Part shown: piece by piece, positions 1-11,897 of the stretch
Layout: every line of letters begins with the position of its first letter
Numbering within the stretch: position 1 is the stretch's first letter
From: Anaeramoeba flamelloides
Lineage: Eukaryota > Metamonada > Anaeramoebidae
DNA: 64,000 bases
Assembly: GCA_027625915.1 (NCBI GenBank)
Contig: JANTQA010000042.1
Coordinates: forward strand, 6,584,001-6,648,000
Reading direction: 5' to 3'
Notes under the pieces: model-generated
The model's database searches: none
What the model was told of the DNA's origin: nothing
The model's input: the letters and a program-made list of their open reading frames with translations, nothing else
Made by a program: the position numbers and the translations under genes

Positions 1-350
1 TTTTTAGACAACAAATTAAACTTCCTTAGATAACCCGAAGACAAAATTTTTACTCTGCGAGATTGATTGTAACAGTTAGAAATAATATTCATTTTGGAAA
101 TTGAAATAAAAATAATCATTTATTAATTGGGAAATGACAGTAATCTTGAAATAAAAGTCGTGGAAACACACTGAACCAAAATTTCCAAAAAAAAAAAAAA
201 AGACTAAATAAAGAAGTGAATTCATTGTTAATTTTATTTTTTATTCTGAGAACAAGAACTACAAAAATTTTAAGAATAATCCATTCAAATCCAAAAATTG
301 AACAAATTTTTAAATCAATTTCCAAAAAAATGATGTTCAAAGGGTTTATC
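1..350. other. 3' flank of UBC13, no gene seen
   Basis: AT-rich sequence downstream of the UBC13 stop codon, with poly-A and poly-T runs. The only open frames are antisense to, or extensions of, the last UBC13 exon. No RNA gene or repeat copy was recognised. Confidence 0.6.
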
Positions 351-1702
351 TTAATTTTCCATTGCATACATTCTAGTCCATTTTCTTGCAATTTCAAGTG
401 CTTGGTTTTCATCATTAATCCACATATCAGCAACCTTAAGTTGTTTTTTAAAAAAATTAGTGAAAGGTTTGGTAAAAAAAGAAAAAAAAATTAATCAATT
501 GAATTCACACAAAAATAAAAAAAAATTGTTTTTGTCTGAATGAACCAATAAATAAAGTCTAAAATAAAATCGGCTCCTTATTGGATCTCAAATGTATTTT
601 ATGTGATTTTACTTTTGTTTTTTTTTGTTACTGTCTGTGGTTCAATTCAACAATTTTGGCTGAGGAAGAAAAAAAAAAAAAAAATATTTACTTGATTATC
701 AAGTGGATCATCTGGATTTGGTGCAGACATAAGAGCTTGAATACTTAATAAAACGGTACTAATTTGGAGTGCAGGAGACCTTTTTGGTGATTTAAGTTAT
801 CAGGTTTTTTGATGATAGAGAGTTTATTTGGGAAGAAAAAATGAAAAAAAAATGGGTCTGTTTAATAAAAATATCCTTTTTTATTTGATCAAAAAATTAA
901 GGAGAAAATACAATTCATTCATTTTTAGTGATACACTGTTTCAGTTGAAAGACAAAAAAGAGTTTTTTTAATATTTTTTTCAATTCTTTTTTTTTTAAAA
1001 ATAAAGAAAGGGAAACAGAATTGTGGTAGTAGGTCCGAAAAGGGAGAAAAAATGTAAAAAAAGAAAAATTCAAGTAAAAACAAAAAAAAATTAGGAAAGC
1101 TCACCAATTTTTCTTAAGGATGTCAAGGCAAATTCTTCCAAGTTTGTCAACGTTTGGGTGATATATTTTTGTTAAAAACCTTTCATTAATATAAAAATAA
1201 AATAAAAAAATGTCGAAAAAAAATAAGAGCTTTGAAAAAATCGAAAGAATAAGAAAAGAATTTTAAAAAAAAATACAAACCTAACTTTTGGTGGATCCAT
1301 TGGGTACTCATCAGTCAAAAATAATTCTAACTTGAATGTACCACCTTTTTTGAAAGAATAAAGGAAAAAGAATTAAAGGGTTAAAGGGGTGTTATTTCAA
1401 AAAAAATAAAAAGTAAAAAAAAAAAACCAAGTGCATAATACAAACCTTCATAAGATGAAGAAGTAGGTCCAGCGATCATAATGTCGAAATAACGTGGGTT
1501 GCTTTTGTGTGGTACAGCAGAAATGCCTGGTGCTATTATTGCAAACAAATAAATAAAATAAAAAAATCAAGATCGTTTTGTACATTACAATGAAAAAAAG
1601 TTTGTTTTTTTGATGAAAAAGAAATTGAAAATTTTTTAAATTCTTACGAGGATCTGAAATGAGCTTTTTGGTTTCTTTAAGAATTCTTCTTGGGAGAGTC
1701 AT
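351..1702 (-). CDS. Ubiquitin-conjugating enzyme E2 N (Ubc13), six exons
   Basis: Ubc13 is the E2 that, paired with a Uev/Mms2 partner, builds Lys63-linked ubiquitin chains for DNA-damage tolerance and signalling in the nucleus and cytosol. On the minus strand the exons are 1648-1702, 1446-1532, 1281-1344, 1105-1179, 692-779 and 351-434. All five introns (101-325 bp) are GT-AG and every junction keeps frame, giving a 150-residue protein; human UBE2N has 152. Seen directly: N-terminal [14 protein letters not shown], the HPN motif at residues 76-78, catalytic Cys86 in [40 protein letters not shown] split over two lines of the fold, and C-terminal [12 protein letters not shown] before TAA. The N-terminus and the GRICLDIL context are typical of Ubc13 and not of other E2s. 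No frame break or missing key residue was seen. Confidence 0.97.
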
Positions 1703-1849
1703 TAGCGAATAATAAAAGGAAAAAAAAAAAAGAAAAAAATGTTTAATTTGAAGTAATGAAAAATTACAAGAGGGGATTGTACAATTCTTAAAAACAAACA
1801 AACCATCAAACAGTCAGTTTTTCGTCTTGACTATTTTCCAGATGTGGAA

Positions 1850-2040
1850 AAATTTTACTACATGGCAACAAGAATAGTAAAATCCATATAAACACTTTCA
1901 AGACTTTTTGGATTTTTCAAACCGAAAGTCAGCAAGATTTTAAGTCTCTGATATTCTTTCATATTTTTTCAATTAGAAATGCTTGACGAAAGTTTTTGGA
2001 AGACAAAAAAAAAGGGTTAAAATTTTTATTTCATCAAAGA
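1850..2040 (+). repeat. Dispersed repeat, family M copy 1
   Basis: This stretch runs from an ACAAGAATAG word through TTTTTCAAACCGAAAGTCAG to an AAGGGTTAAAA end. It recurs at about 5430-5555 in the same direction and at about 9240-9420 inverted. The three copies differ by many small changes, so the insertions look old. No coding capacity. Confidence 0.6.
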
Positions 2041-3936
2041 AAACCTCTGGAATTGATTAACATTTTATAAAGTTATAATATAGGAAAAAAAGTAAAACAT
2101 GGCTTTTAATTAAAAGCCTTAATAAAACAAAAAAATTGAAAATAATATCAATTAATAAAAGAAAAAATACAGGACTAAAGACAAAAAGGAGGACTCAAGC
2201 CCATAAAGTTTTTTTAATACTATCTTTTGGTATTAGTTTTTCTTTGATTGATTAATTATTAAAAATTTAATGAAAAAATTGACTCTTTTTGAGATCTTCC
2301 AAACAACTTCAACGATTTCGATTATAAAGGAGATTTAAATTGATTTTGTTGAATTGATTGAGAATAATATAATGGATTATTTTTTGAAGTTTAGTGGTTT
2401 CTTCTTTTAATTGATTTTATTTTTTGTTTTTAGTTACTATTCGTGTTTGCAATTAAAAACCCTTTCACTTTTTTTCCGTACATTTATCGAAATTAAAATG
2501 ATTTCTTGACTTTCAGAAATCTAAATTAGTTTTTATGAATGGAAAAGCAAAAATGTATTTAAGGGAGTAGTTTTTTAACATTTTCAATTTGAAAAAAATT
2601 TGTATTGAAAGGTATTAGATCTTGATCTTTTAAATTGCTTACAAGAAACGAGATAATTGGTAAAAGTAGAAAAAAGTTTTGTGAATTAAGGGAGAAATTG
2701 AATTTTCCAATTTTGAAAAATTTTTATTGTACTAATTGCATATGAGAAAAATATTTTTTGAGTTACATAGTATATTGAAAATTTTAAAAACAAAAACACT
2801 AACCACTACTCTATTTGTGATAAGAATCAAAGTAAATCAGAGGTAAATCTTTAATCTAGCATTTTTTGAACATTTTTTTTGATAAAATTTATCATTTTAT
2901 TAAATAAGGTTTTAAATCTAGAAATCTATCCAGACTTATAGTGGTAATGTATCCAAGAAACTCAAATCAAAAAAAAAAAAGAGATCTGGGAATATGTATA
3001 TTTGAAATAAATATTTTCTATTACAAAAACAAATAAGAAAATCACCTTTTCGATAAATTTGTTGAAAATAATTTTCTCAAGAAAAAAAAAAGTAATAAAT
3101 GGCTATTTCAGAAGATTGATTATCTTTTTTTATCTTTTTAATTTGGTTGAACCAAAATAAATAATTATATTGGATTTCTAGTCCCATTAATATTTATTAT
3201 TATTTTACCAAGCATTGTTTTATAAATCCAATTTCAAAATTCTCTTTAGAAATATTTTTTATTAAACGAAACCAAAACAAAGAATATATTTCAAAGATTA
3301 AGGTCAAAGGATACAATTGTTGAAATCAAAAAAAAAAAAAACCTCCAAAAAATCAACCTAGAGAAAAAGAAAATTTGAGAAAAAAATTTCAATCACTGTT
3401 CATAATTATATTGAGATACAGATTTAATGGGGAAAATAAATAATTATCAAATCAAACAAATAAATACAATAAATCCTTATTTCTGAAGAAGAATTAAAAA
3501 AAATATCATTTTTTCTTGAAGAAAAACTTGAATGAAATGAATTATAAGAAAAAAAAATGAATTTAAATTCATTTTGGAAATTCTTTAGAAATAGAAGATA
3601 ATTTTAAGATTAAAAAGTAACAAAACAAAAAGATTTCCCTGAAGAATTAAAAACAAAACCAAATAAAGAAGTAGTAATTAGATCAAATATTACAGAGAAG
3701 ATCAAGAAATAAATTATTTTTTTTTTCTGATCAATTTTTTCATTTTTTTGAATTCAATATTTGTATTGGGGATATAAATATAATAAACGGGGATATATCC
3801 CAACCCAATTTATATAAATAGTAATACATTAGGTTAAAGTAATAATTTGGATGACAGATTTTTGTATAAATGGTGTACTTAAAAATGGTAAAATATACTT
3901 AATACTTTATAAAAAGTTTTCAAAAGTTTTGTGCTA

Positions 3937-4132
3937 CAGTCAATTCCACTTTTAAGACACAAACTTCAACGAAAATTAAGGAATATTAAAAATCCCAAAT
4001 TTAGGCACAAAATTCAGATTCTAATAATTTAATTTGTAAAAAATAAATTTCAAAATTTTGTGCCCTTATTTGATATTTTTTTGTGCCTCAAATTTCGTTG
4101 AAGGTTTGTGCCTTAAAGTTGAAACTGAGTGT
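3937..4132. repeat. Hairpin element of about 196 bp (family K)
   Basis: The left arm (about 3941-3977) contains TTTAAGACACAAACTTCAAC and the right arm (about 4090-4130) contains GTTGAAGGTTTGTGCCTTAA, its near-perfect inverse. An inner pair, GGCACAAAATT and AATTTTGTGCC, extends the stem. This is the structure of a short non-autonomous foldback or MITE-like element. A transcribed hairpin RNA is the alternative. Confidence 0.6.
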
Positions 4133-5429
4133 ATCCTTGTTGTAAAAAGATTGTGTCTTAATCATTTTTTTTTTGTTTTGTAGCTTCATTAATTTTGTAT
4201 TACCCCTGTATGCACATTTAGTAGTCTTTGGATAGTTAACTTATTCTTCGGAAATTTGAACAAATCTTGTAAAATGTGAATCTTTTTTGCTGGGGTATTA
4301 TGGTTTGAATTATTATTACTGACTAGGAAGAAAATAATTAGTAATTTCCATATAGTAATAATCCAAATTACAAACCACTAAGAATATTATGTATGGAAGA
4401 TCTCCAAAAAATAAACAATGTCAAACATAGAAATTTTTCGAAAAAAGTCCCCAAGAGCAATACTCAATTCTCAATTAGAATGGTTATGTATTATGATTTC
4501 GAAAGAACTGCACTCTTTTCAAAATTTTGTTATTCCGTGCCTTTTAAGATCTAGAAGATTTTTTTTTAATTTTTTTTCATATATCAAATGAGTTATTTTT
4601 ATCCTAAGAAGGTTACCAAATCCTTAATTTGTCGAATCAATGGTGTTACAAAATAATCACAGATTAGATTTAATACCTAAATTAATTTTTTTTTTTGATA
4701 AAAAAAAAAAAAAAAAAATAGGGTTTTAGAAATATTTAAGTTATTATCTTTTTATTTTATTTTATTATTGGTTTTTTAACAATTGAGAAACATTTAAAAC
4801 TGTTTTATGAAATTGATTTTTTTCCTAAAAACATCCTAAATTTTTTTTTTTAATTGTATTTTTGTCAAAAAAGACAGCTTTAAGACTTTTTTTCACTGGT
4901 TTTTTTTGTCATCCCAATCAAATGTTATTAATTTTTTGTTTTTTGTCTTTCTAGCAAATAAAAATACTTTAATTTCTTTTTTGTTTCTGATTTTTATTTT
5001 TTCAACCCAAACAAGTTCAATTTCACAATACCATTTTTTTTTTTGAGGAAGAGACTCCTTCCGTATCAAGTAAATTAACAATTGGGCACTAGATCTGAAA
5101 ATTTATTTCTTTTTTTTTTGTAAAAAAGAATTTTGTTGAATATTAAATTAAGATTTAAGGATTTATTTATGAATTTAATTTTCCAGATACATTTTAAATA
5201 AATCCTTTTTATATTAGTAAATACCAATGCAATCTCTTATAAACATATCAAAATAAACGATATTTTTCACAAATAAATAACTGATTATTTTTTTATTTAT
5301 TTAATACTTGATTTTAAAACCCCAATAATCAAACACTGGGAAATATATCTAAGAACTTGAATAAAAGTCCAAGTGTGTATTGGTAATTTAAGCAGATAGT
5401 GAATAAGCAAGAAAATAACAATTTAATCG

Positions 5430-5555
5430 AAAAATTTCTCTACTTTTTGGAATTTTCAAACCGACATTCGATAAGATTTCAGTTTCTTGTATTCTTTCAT
5501 TTTTTTCCAATTAGAAAAACTTTGATAAAAGTTTTTTATCTGTTAAAAAGGGTTA
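5430..5555 (+). repeat. Dispersed repeat, family M copy 2
   Basis: Same direction as copy 1: TTTTCAAACCGACATTCG, then a TATTCTTTCAT word and an AAAAAGGGTTAAAG end. Partial relative to copy 1. Confidence 0.6.
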
Positions 5556-5869
5556 AAGAATTGATATTTTAATAAAAAATCGATATTATAAAAAAAATAT
5601 CTGAAATTGTTTCGATATTTTACACAAGTACATCCACCTTCAATGAAATCTTTACCAAGTTTTGTCAATACCTTTTGGTCAAAAATCATTTAAATTGTAA
5701 AGTTTGACAAATCGAAATATTCTCCAATTCTGATCAAAAAAAAAATTTTTATGTTAATTTTTGAAAAATTCAAAATAAGTTTTAATTTATACGTCAACTA
5801 GAACAACCTTATTAGGAAACATAAAAAAGAAAAAGAAAAAGACAATTAACCATAATTTTCTTTCCTAAA

Positions 5870-6310
5870 TAATGTAGACCAATTTAAACAATCTCAAAAA
5901 ACAACTCTAAAATTTGAAGAATCACATTTAGTGCCGATGATTTTTGACCATTTGAGTTACTTGAAATGTTCCAATGTCTTCAAAAATCAAAAACTCTAAT
6001 AAAAAAAGTCGTCTTACTCTCTCTATCTCTCTCTGTTTTTTTTAGTTTTTGGGTTGGTTCTTCTGATTATTTCTTTAATTGAAGTTCCCTACAACGCTTT
6101 CAAGGATAATAGGTACTCTATTTGGTTTTTGGACAGAATTCCTTTTACCAAATTCTCAAAAGTATTTGGTTTATTTTTGTGTATCAATTTTTTTTGTTTA
6201 TATCTTTTTTCTCAATAAATAATGGTTCCTTTCAATATAAACTAACTGGGAGTTATGTGGGAAAGGTTTTTTGTAGTTTTGAATCCAACATTTTGTATGA
6301 AAATTAAATT
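5870..6310 (+). repeat. Dispersed repeat, family N copy 1
   Basis: Resembles 27050-27390 in order and direction: a TGATTTTTGA(C/T)CA word, a T-rich block, TTTGGGTT(G/T), ATTGAAGTT, a CAACGCTTT(C/T) word, then TTTATTTTTGTGT and a TTTTTTTTGTTT block. The similarity seems to continue, more weakly, into the flanks (about 5650-7040 against 26860-27960). No protein similarity seen. Confidence 0.5.
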
Positions 6311-6326
6311 TAGATAATTACTCTTT

Positions 6327-6553
6327 GTTGAAATAAAAATGGAACAAAATTTTCATTCAGCTTTCCAAAATAAGAGATTTTTAAATCATGTAACAATTTC
6401 AATTTTTTAATTCTTAAAACCAGCTTAAATTACTAATTTCCCTTTTTAGAACAAGGAACTTTGGTAATTTATTTTATTTATTTTATTTCTTGAAATGTGA
6501 TTATTTTGGAAAATCTGGATGAAAATTTTGATCTTTTAACTTTTACAATTAAC
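6327..6553. repeat. MITE-like element with about 45-bp terminal inverted repeats (family F copy 1)
   Basis: The left end reads GGAACAAAATTTTCATTCAG then CTTTCCAAAA. The right end is its inverse (TTTTGGAAAATCTGGATGAAAA then TTTTGATC, ending near an AATTAAC). Copies with the same ends lie at about 41815-42035 and 54801-55725. No open frame, hence non-autonomous. Confidence 0.7.
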
Positions 6554-7367
6554 AATATTTATTTTTTTTTTTTTAATATAAAAAATTTTTTTTGTTCAAC
6601 AAAGAAAAAATGATTTTTCTATTTTAGGAAATAGGGGTTTTAGTGAATTCTATTTAATACAATAGTATTTTTTAAGCTTTTTGCAGATATTAACCTAACT
6701 AGAAAATACCAAAGTTATAATTGGAAAAATTTTTGTCAATATTCACTATTTTTACCTTCTGAGATCAAAATGATAAACCCTCTTAACTTAACTCACATAT
6801 CAAAAATAAAGAATAGAAACTTATCAGCAATTTCTCAAGGTTTGTTACTTTCACGTAAGAAGTTATTTTCTCACAATTAGTTTTTTCCCAACCTTCTTTT
6901 TCTTTTTTATTACAAGATAAAGTAAAATTTCAGTAAAAAATATTTCCTTTTTTCGTTCTTAGATCTCACTGAAGAAAGATTTCAGAGAATTACCAACAAC
7001 CAAACAATTATCAAAAAAATTAATACTTTAAATTGCAATTATAGTCATACTCCTTTAAAAAGATAAGTTGAATTTGAAAAAAACCAAAAACTGTTTTTCA
7101 AAAAAATCGGAAAGTTTAAACTTCTATAAATCGCAAGTTTTTAGAGTTTTGATTTGAAAAACATTTCAAATAAAAAGTTATTGGCTTTTTATGTTTCAAA
7201 TTCTATTCAAAATTTCAAATAATTCGAATATAATTAAAAAGTTTTGTTAATTCGGAAAAGTGACAACAATTTTTATGAAATTCCATTAAGAAAATTATAT
7301 TTTCTCCCATTTTTTCGTTTTTCAGTAACTTCACTCCCAAAAAAAAGAACCCAATTCGAGATTAAAA

Positions 7368-8240
7368 ATGTCAGATGACCCAAAAATAATTGAAGTCAAA
7401 GAAAAATCAACAATTAAATATGTTCGTTCAATCGGAACACAAAACACTTATCATGGCGGATCATTAACTACGGATGAAAATAACCAACCCTTGGAGGTTG
7501 CTTGTTGGTACCAAAATTGGTGTTTAGGCAAAATAGATTTTAATTCCTTGCACCCACCACCAAAAAAAGTAAGTCCAGTTCAAATTCGCATGAGGCTTGA
7601 AACGATCTTTTCGGAGAAAACAAGAAAGAAATAAAAAAACAATTTACTGGAAAATCATCCCTTGCCTTTTCTTTTAATTTCTGATTCTTTAACATCAAAA
7701 AAAAAACTTATAGTACCCGTTTTTAGCACGGCAGTTGGGGAATTTAGAACAACTGAAAGGAAAAAAATCACGTAAAAAAATCTTTGCTGTTTTGACCGAT
7801 TTCGCATTATCGTTCTATAAAAAACAACACAATTTTGAAAAAAAGCCAAAAAAAAAAGGATCAAATTCAATTATAATTTCAAACATCCATCAAATAAAGT
7901 CTGAAAAGTTCAACCAAAGGTACAATAGTGATTTGTGCTTTGAAGTTGTCACCAATAAAAAAACACTTGTTTTTTTTTGTGACACTAATGAAACAAAAGC
8001 AAATTGGGTGAAATCACTCAACAAAATTAAACTTCTGGATAACCAAGTGAAAAGAAATCTCCCAATTGCACAGGTTTGGATTTATATTTCTTTTTTTAAT
8101 TTCTCGATTCCTTTTTCTTTTTCATTTTTTTTTTTTTTTATTTTAAATTTTTATTTTATTTTTGGTATGCTTCTCTTTTGAGCTTTTTTCTTATTTTTCC
8201 AAAAAGAAAAAAACATTTCCTTTTCTTTTAGGAATGTTAG
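7368..8240 (+). CDS. Small PH-domain protein, three exons
   Basis: A 182-residue protein encoded by exons 7368-7568, 7735-8073 and 8232-8240; the introns begin GTAAGT and GTTTGG and both end in AG in phase 0. The last exon adds only Glu-Cys before TAG, so the 3' end is less certain than the rest. Residues 1-67 have no recognised domain and end in a PPPKK linker. Residues about 68-165 read as a pleckstrin-homology domain: GNLEQLKGKKSRKKIFAVL at the first strands, a Lys-rich variable loop, and a C-terminal helix with the expected Trp (ETKANWVKSLNKI, Trp158). PH domains bind phosphoinositides or proteins; the basic loop suits a lipid-binding role, but no ligand can be inferred. No signal peptide or membrane segment. 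The start is the first ATG in an A-rich context. Confidence 0.8.
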
Positions 8241-8876
8241 ACTTGTTGTTGAATTTTGGACAAACTTTCAAATTCAAAATTAGCCCATCTCATTTAATTT
8301 CAGAAAACTAATTGAAATTGACAAAAATTTTAGCTAATTTTTTTTCCAATTCTAGAAATCTGATTTTGCTTCAGGATTCTTTTTTCACCCCAAAAAAACA
8401 CAAAATTTAAAAACAAACAGGACCCAAACAACAAAAAAAGCTCACCAATTTCGATCTATTTCTTTGAAATTCTGTTTGTAAATGGAAAAAAATAAAACGA
8501 CAAGCTGAAATAGCGAAAAGTAATTCCCCTTAATTATTCAAATCCAAAAAAAAAATTGCTTTTTTTCGATCTCTTATTTCAACAAAAGGGTACTTAAACA
8601 CTAAAATGGATAATTTTGTTCTTTGTGTCACAGAAAAAATTTGGTTACTGCTGGTATTCGAATAATAAATGTGAAAAAATATTAGTATTTTTCAAAATGA
8701 TCTTTTAAAAATTACAACAATTCTTGTAATTTAAATCCCAATTTTCTCAATTGTAATTAATTTATGTCTTTACTGACCGATTCCTGTCTTTCCTTTCCAA
8801 AAAAATATGACCTATTTATTTTCAGATTTATTCATTTTAATAAAAGAAAAAAGAAAAAGAAGAAAGAAGAAGAAAA

Positions 8877-8907
<31 letters not shown>

Positions 8908-9239
8908 GAAGCAAAAAGATAATGTGCTTTGGAAAAATGTTAAAAATTAGAATTTATCACAACAAAAATAGAAAAAAAATTGTGGTCACTTTTTTACTTC
9001 ACAACACTTTGTGTTTTAGAAATTGTTCCAAATTTTGAAAGGAATTACAAGATCACAATTCAATAACTTTCAATTTAAAGAGTTTTTACAATTAAAACTT
9101 TTTAAAAACTTGCAATTTGTACAACTTTCCACTTTTTGGTTTTCATAAAAAGAGTTTCTCAGGTTTTTCAAAGCTAACAAATATTTTTCTTTTTGATAAC
9201 TTTCAAAAATTTCAGTTAAATTCAAAATGTTATCTTTTG

Positions 9240-9420
9240 TTAATTATTATTTTTTAACCCTTTTTTTTGTCTTATAAAAGTTTTATATCAAGTATTTGAA
9301 ATTTGAAAAAATATGAAAGAATATCAGAGACTGAAATCTTACAAACTGTCAGTCTGAAAGTTCCAAAAATTTTTTAAAGTATTTATATGGATTGTGCTAT
9401 TCTTGTTGCGATTTTTAAAT
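9240..9420 (-). repeat. Dispersed repeat, family M copy 3 (inverted)
   Basis: Reverse complement of 1850-2040: AACCCTTTTTTTTGTC, then ATGAAAGAATATCAGAGACT, CAGTCTGAAAG and TATATGGATTGTGCTATTCT. Confidence 0.6.
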
Positions 9421-9719
9421 TTATTCACCAAAGTATTCCAAAAAAAAAATACATATCAACAATTAAATTACTTTAGCAATCTAAAAATGAATTTGAATTC
9501 AATCGAGAATAACCAGATCAAGATTTTTTTTTGCTAAAAAAAAATGATTTTTTATCAAAATAAAACCATTATAATTACAATAAGTTATGAATTCTCTAAA
9601 ATTTAAAACAAATGTACTTTTACTTACGTTATTTAAATTATTTTGGTTCTAGGTTTGATCCATCTATTTCCATAATTGGGATTTTGATTTGAAAAAGTTC
9701 TACAGGAAACGGTCACATA

Positions 9720-9942
9720 TAACCCAAATTTCAAAAATAGGGCCAAATTTTTCATCAGAAAAAAAATTGTTTAATTGTTTTTTTTATTGAATAATAATGT
9801 ATTTTACAAAAGTATTTAGAGATAATAACCAATATAGATTAATAAATAAAAATATAGCATTATCATTTTAATTTTTGAAAGAAAAATGAAAAAAGAAAAA
9901 ATAATAAAAAAAAAGTTTTCCCCTAATTTTGAAATTTGGCTT
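9720..9942. repeat. MITE, about 223 bp, family A copy 1
   Basis: The left end, TAACCCAAATTTCAAAAATA then GGG, is the inverse of the right end, CCCCTAATTTTGAAATTTGG then CTTA. The interior matches the reverse complement of the copy at 33695-33919, including an ATATAGATTAATAAATAAAA block. Same length as the second copy; no coding capacity. Confidence 0.75.
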
Positions 9943-10107
9943 AGTATTTGTTTTAATCAGAGAAGTGATTTTCAACAAAAAAGGCACATTTTAAATGTAA
10001 GTACCCATTACAAAAGATTTTTAATTGTAAACCAGGGTTGTAAGTAATTATTTTTTTGAAAAAATATTTTGTTTTTAAAGTAGACGATTTGTTACCAAAA
10101 GCATATG

Positions 10108-10699
10108 TAAGCCATTTCCAAAAAAGGGGGAAAATTTATTTTAAAATATATTTATTAAACTCAATCTTCAAAAAAGTATTTAAATATACAAAATCATAAA
10201 CTGCCATTTATTAATTCTTGGTAATAATTCAATTTGTTTCTTATTATTGTATTAAATAAAAAAAAGATATTACATTTTCTGATCTCTATTTTATCTGATA
10301 TTTTTTATTCATCAAAATTGGTGTTTATTATTTTCTTTTTGATTGAAAAAATCGTTTTCATAACTGAGAAATAATCTCAAAAAATTTTCAAATAGGATTG
10401 AAAACATATAAATGTATTTTAATTGTTTAAAAAAACATTTACACACTTTCCATATTTCCAGTTTTTTATTGAAATTGGTCGTACATTGTTTTCTCCAAAA
10501 AAAGTACTATTTTTTTTCTTCATTTTTTATAAATATTTCAATGAACATATTTTGAAATAAATAACTTAGTCATTGATTCAATCGGTATTAATATTAAACT
10601 TAATTTGGTATTGCCAATTAACAAATACCACCACTAACAAAGATGATTTTTTATGAAAGGTAAAAAAAAAAATTACCACTTTTTTTTGGAAATACCTTA
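10108..10699 (+). repeat. 592-bp terminal-inverted-repeat element, family B copy 1
   Basis: Ends TAAGCCATTTCCAAAAAAGG (left) and CTTTTTTTTGGAAATACCTT then A (right). The inverted full-length copy at 55747-56340 is nearly the same length, and a decayed copy starts at 19534. No open frame, so it is a non-autonomous DNA transposon or MITE. The family was not identified. TA dinucleotides at both ends would fit a TA target but are weak evidence in this base composition. Confidence 0.8.
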
Positions 10700-11449
10700 T
10701 ATATACTGTTAAAATGAAATTAAACTGTTTAAAATTTTATCTCAAAGCTCAATGTAGAAGCTTAATTAAATCACAAAAAATAGATTAGGTGAACAAAAAG
10801 TCATTCTTTGAAAAAATAACAAAAAAGATACTTGATCCAATCAAGGATCAGATCAAAGAGTTTTATTGTGTTTTCATTTTAAATGGTTGACAAACCTATC
10901 GAACCTTTAAGATCAACAACAATAAGAAATAAAGAGAAATAAATATTTTTTCAGTTTATTGTGGTGTTATAAATTACTATGAATAATTAGCTTCTAAAAG
11001 TACCAACCCTTCATCTGTTCTTTAAAGAATTTTTCTTGGGTTAAATCATTTTCTTTATTATATTCACGTTTAAAGGAGTTGTTTCACCTTTCAAAAGATT
11101 TTTTTAAAATATCTGAGAAAGACTATCACTATTTATAAAGAGTATTTGAAAAGCTTCTTTTCTTCTTTTTATTCTTTTTCTTCTCTTTACATTGAACAGA
11201 AAACACTACTAAATTTGAAGTTTTTTTAACAGATCACCAATAAGAATGGAAAATTACTCTTTATTCTTTTTGGTTATTTAACTTGTGAATTCAATGCCCC
11301 CATTTTAAAAAAACACATCTATTTTAGATTCAATACATTTTCTGAATGAGTTATTATTTTTTTGATCATAACAGCCGTATGAGATTTTTACTTTGGTTAA
11401 AATAAAAAAATGAAAGGAAAAAAAATATTTTTCTTTTTATCATAATTTT

Positions 11450-11715
11450 GTAGATTAAGGAAGTAGTATTTTTTAAAAATAAAATGAAACCTTGTCTAGA
11501 TCTTAAAATTTTTTTTGTAATTTGTTTTTTGGCTGATGAAATTGATAAGTTAACCCCATTTAAACAATTTATTAATTTGAGTCTCTTTTTTGAAATCCAA
11601 AATTTGCATGTTTACAATATAAAACGAAAAAAAGTAACCTATTATTTTTTTTTAAGAATTAAGTTAATTCTTGAAATAGTGAAACTCGTTTCTTCGTTTT
11701 ATGTTGGAAAGTCTT
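11450..11715 (+). repeat. Dispersed repeat, family J copy 1
   Basis: Matches 42205-42490 in the same direction, by eye at roughly 80 percent identity, including TTTTGGCTGATGAAATTGAT, TTTTTTGAAATCCAAAAT, ATAAAACGAAAAAAA and GGAAAGTCTTGATTTT. The long open frame over it is broken in the other copy. Confidence 0.7.
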
Positions 11716-11897
11716 GATTTTGAATGAAAATTTTTTGTTTGGTTATTATTTTTAATTATTATTAATATTTCAATCCAAATCTCAAAAAATAAAACTAATT
11801 GGGGTATAGGGAAACAAATACATTAAATTTTGATTCATGCTTAATCAAAAGATTATCAATGAAATTCTACATCTATTAAGCCAAAAATTTTTATTCT

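Larger units (their letters stand above)
1703..7367. other. Intergenic, repeat-derived, no gene seen
   Basis: About 5.7 kb between UBC13 and the PH-domain gene. It contains dispersed repeat copies at about 1850-2040, 2110-2350, 3937-4132, 4395-4690, 5430-5555, 5870-6310 and 6327-6553, each listed separately or with its partner. The rest is AT-rich with long A and T runs. Open frames such as 4893-5081 and 6122-6307 lie in repeat sequence and show no domain. Confidence 0.55.

Noticed and set aside
7655-7870. Minus-strand open frame over the PH gene's first intron and second exon
   Set aside because: Antisense of the PH-domain coding sequence; the plus-strand reading carries the recognisable domain.
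11484-11717. 77-codon open frame that looks like a small hydrophobic protein
   Set aside because: It lies in dispersed repeat family J; the copy at 42205-42490 does not keep the frame.
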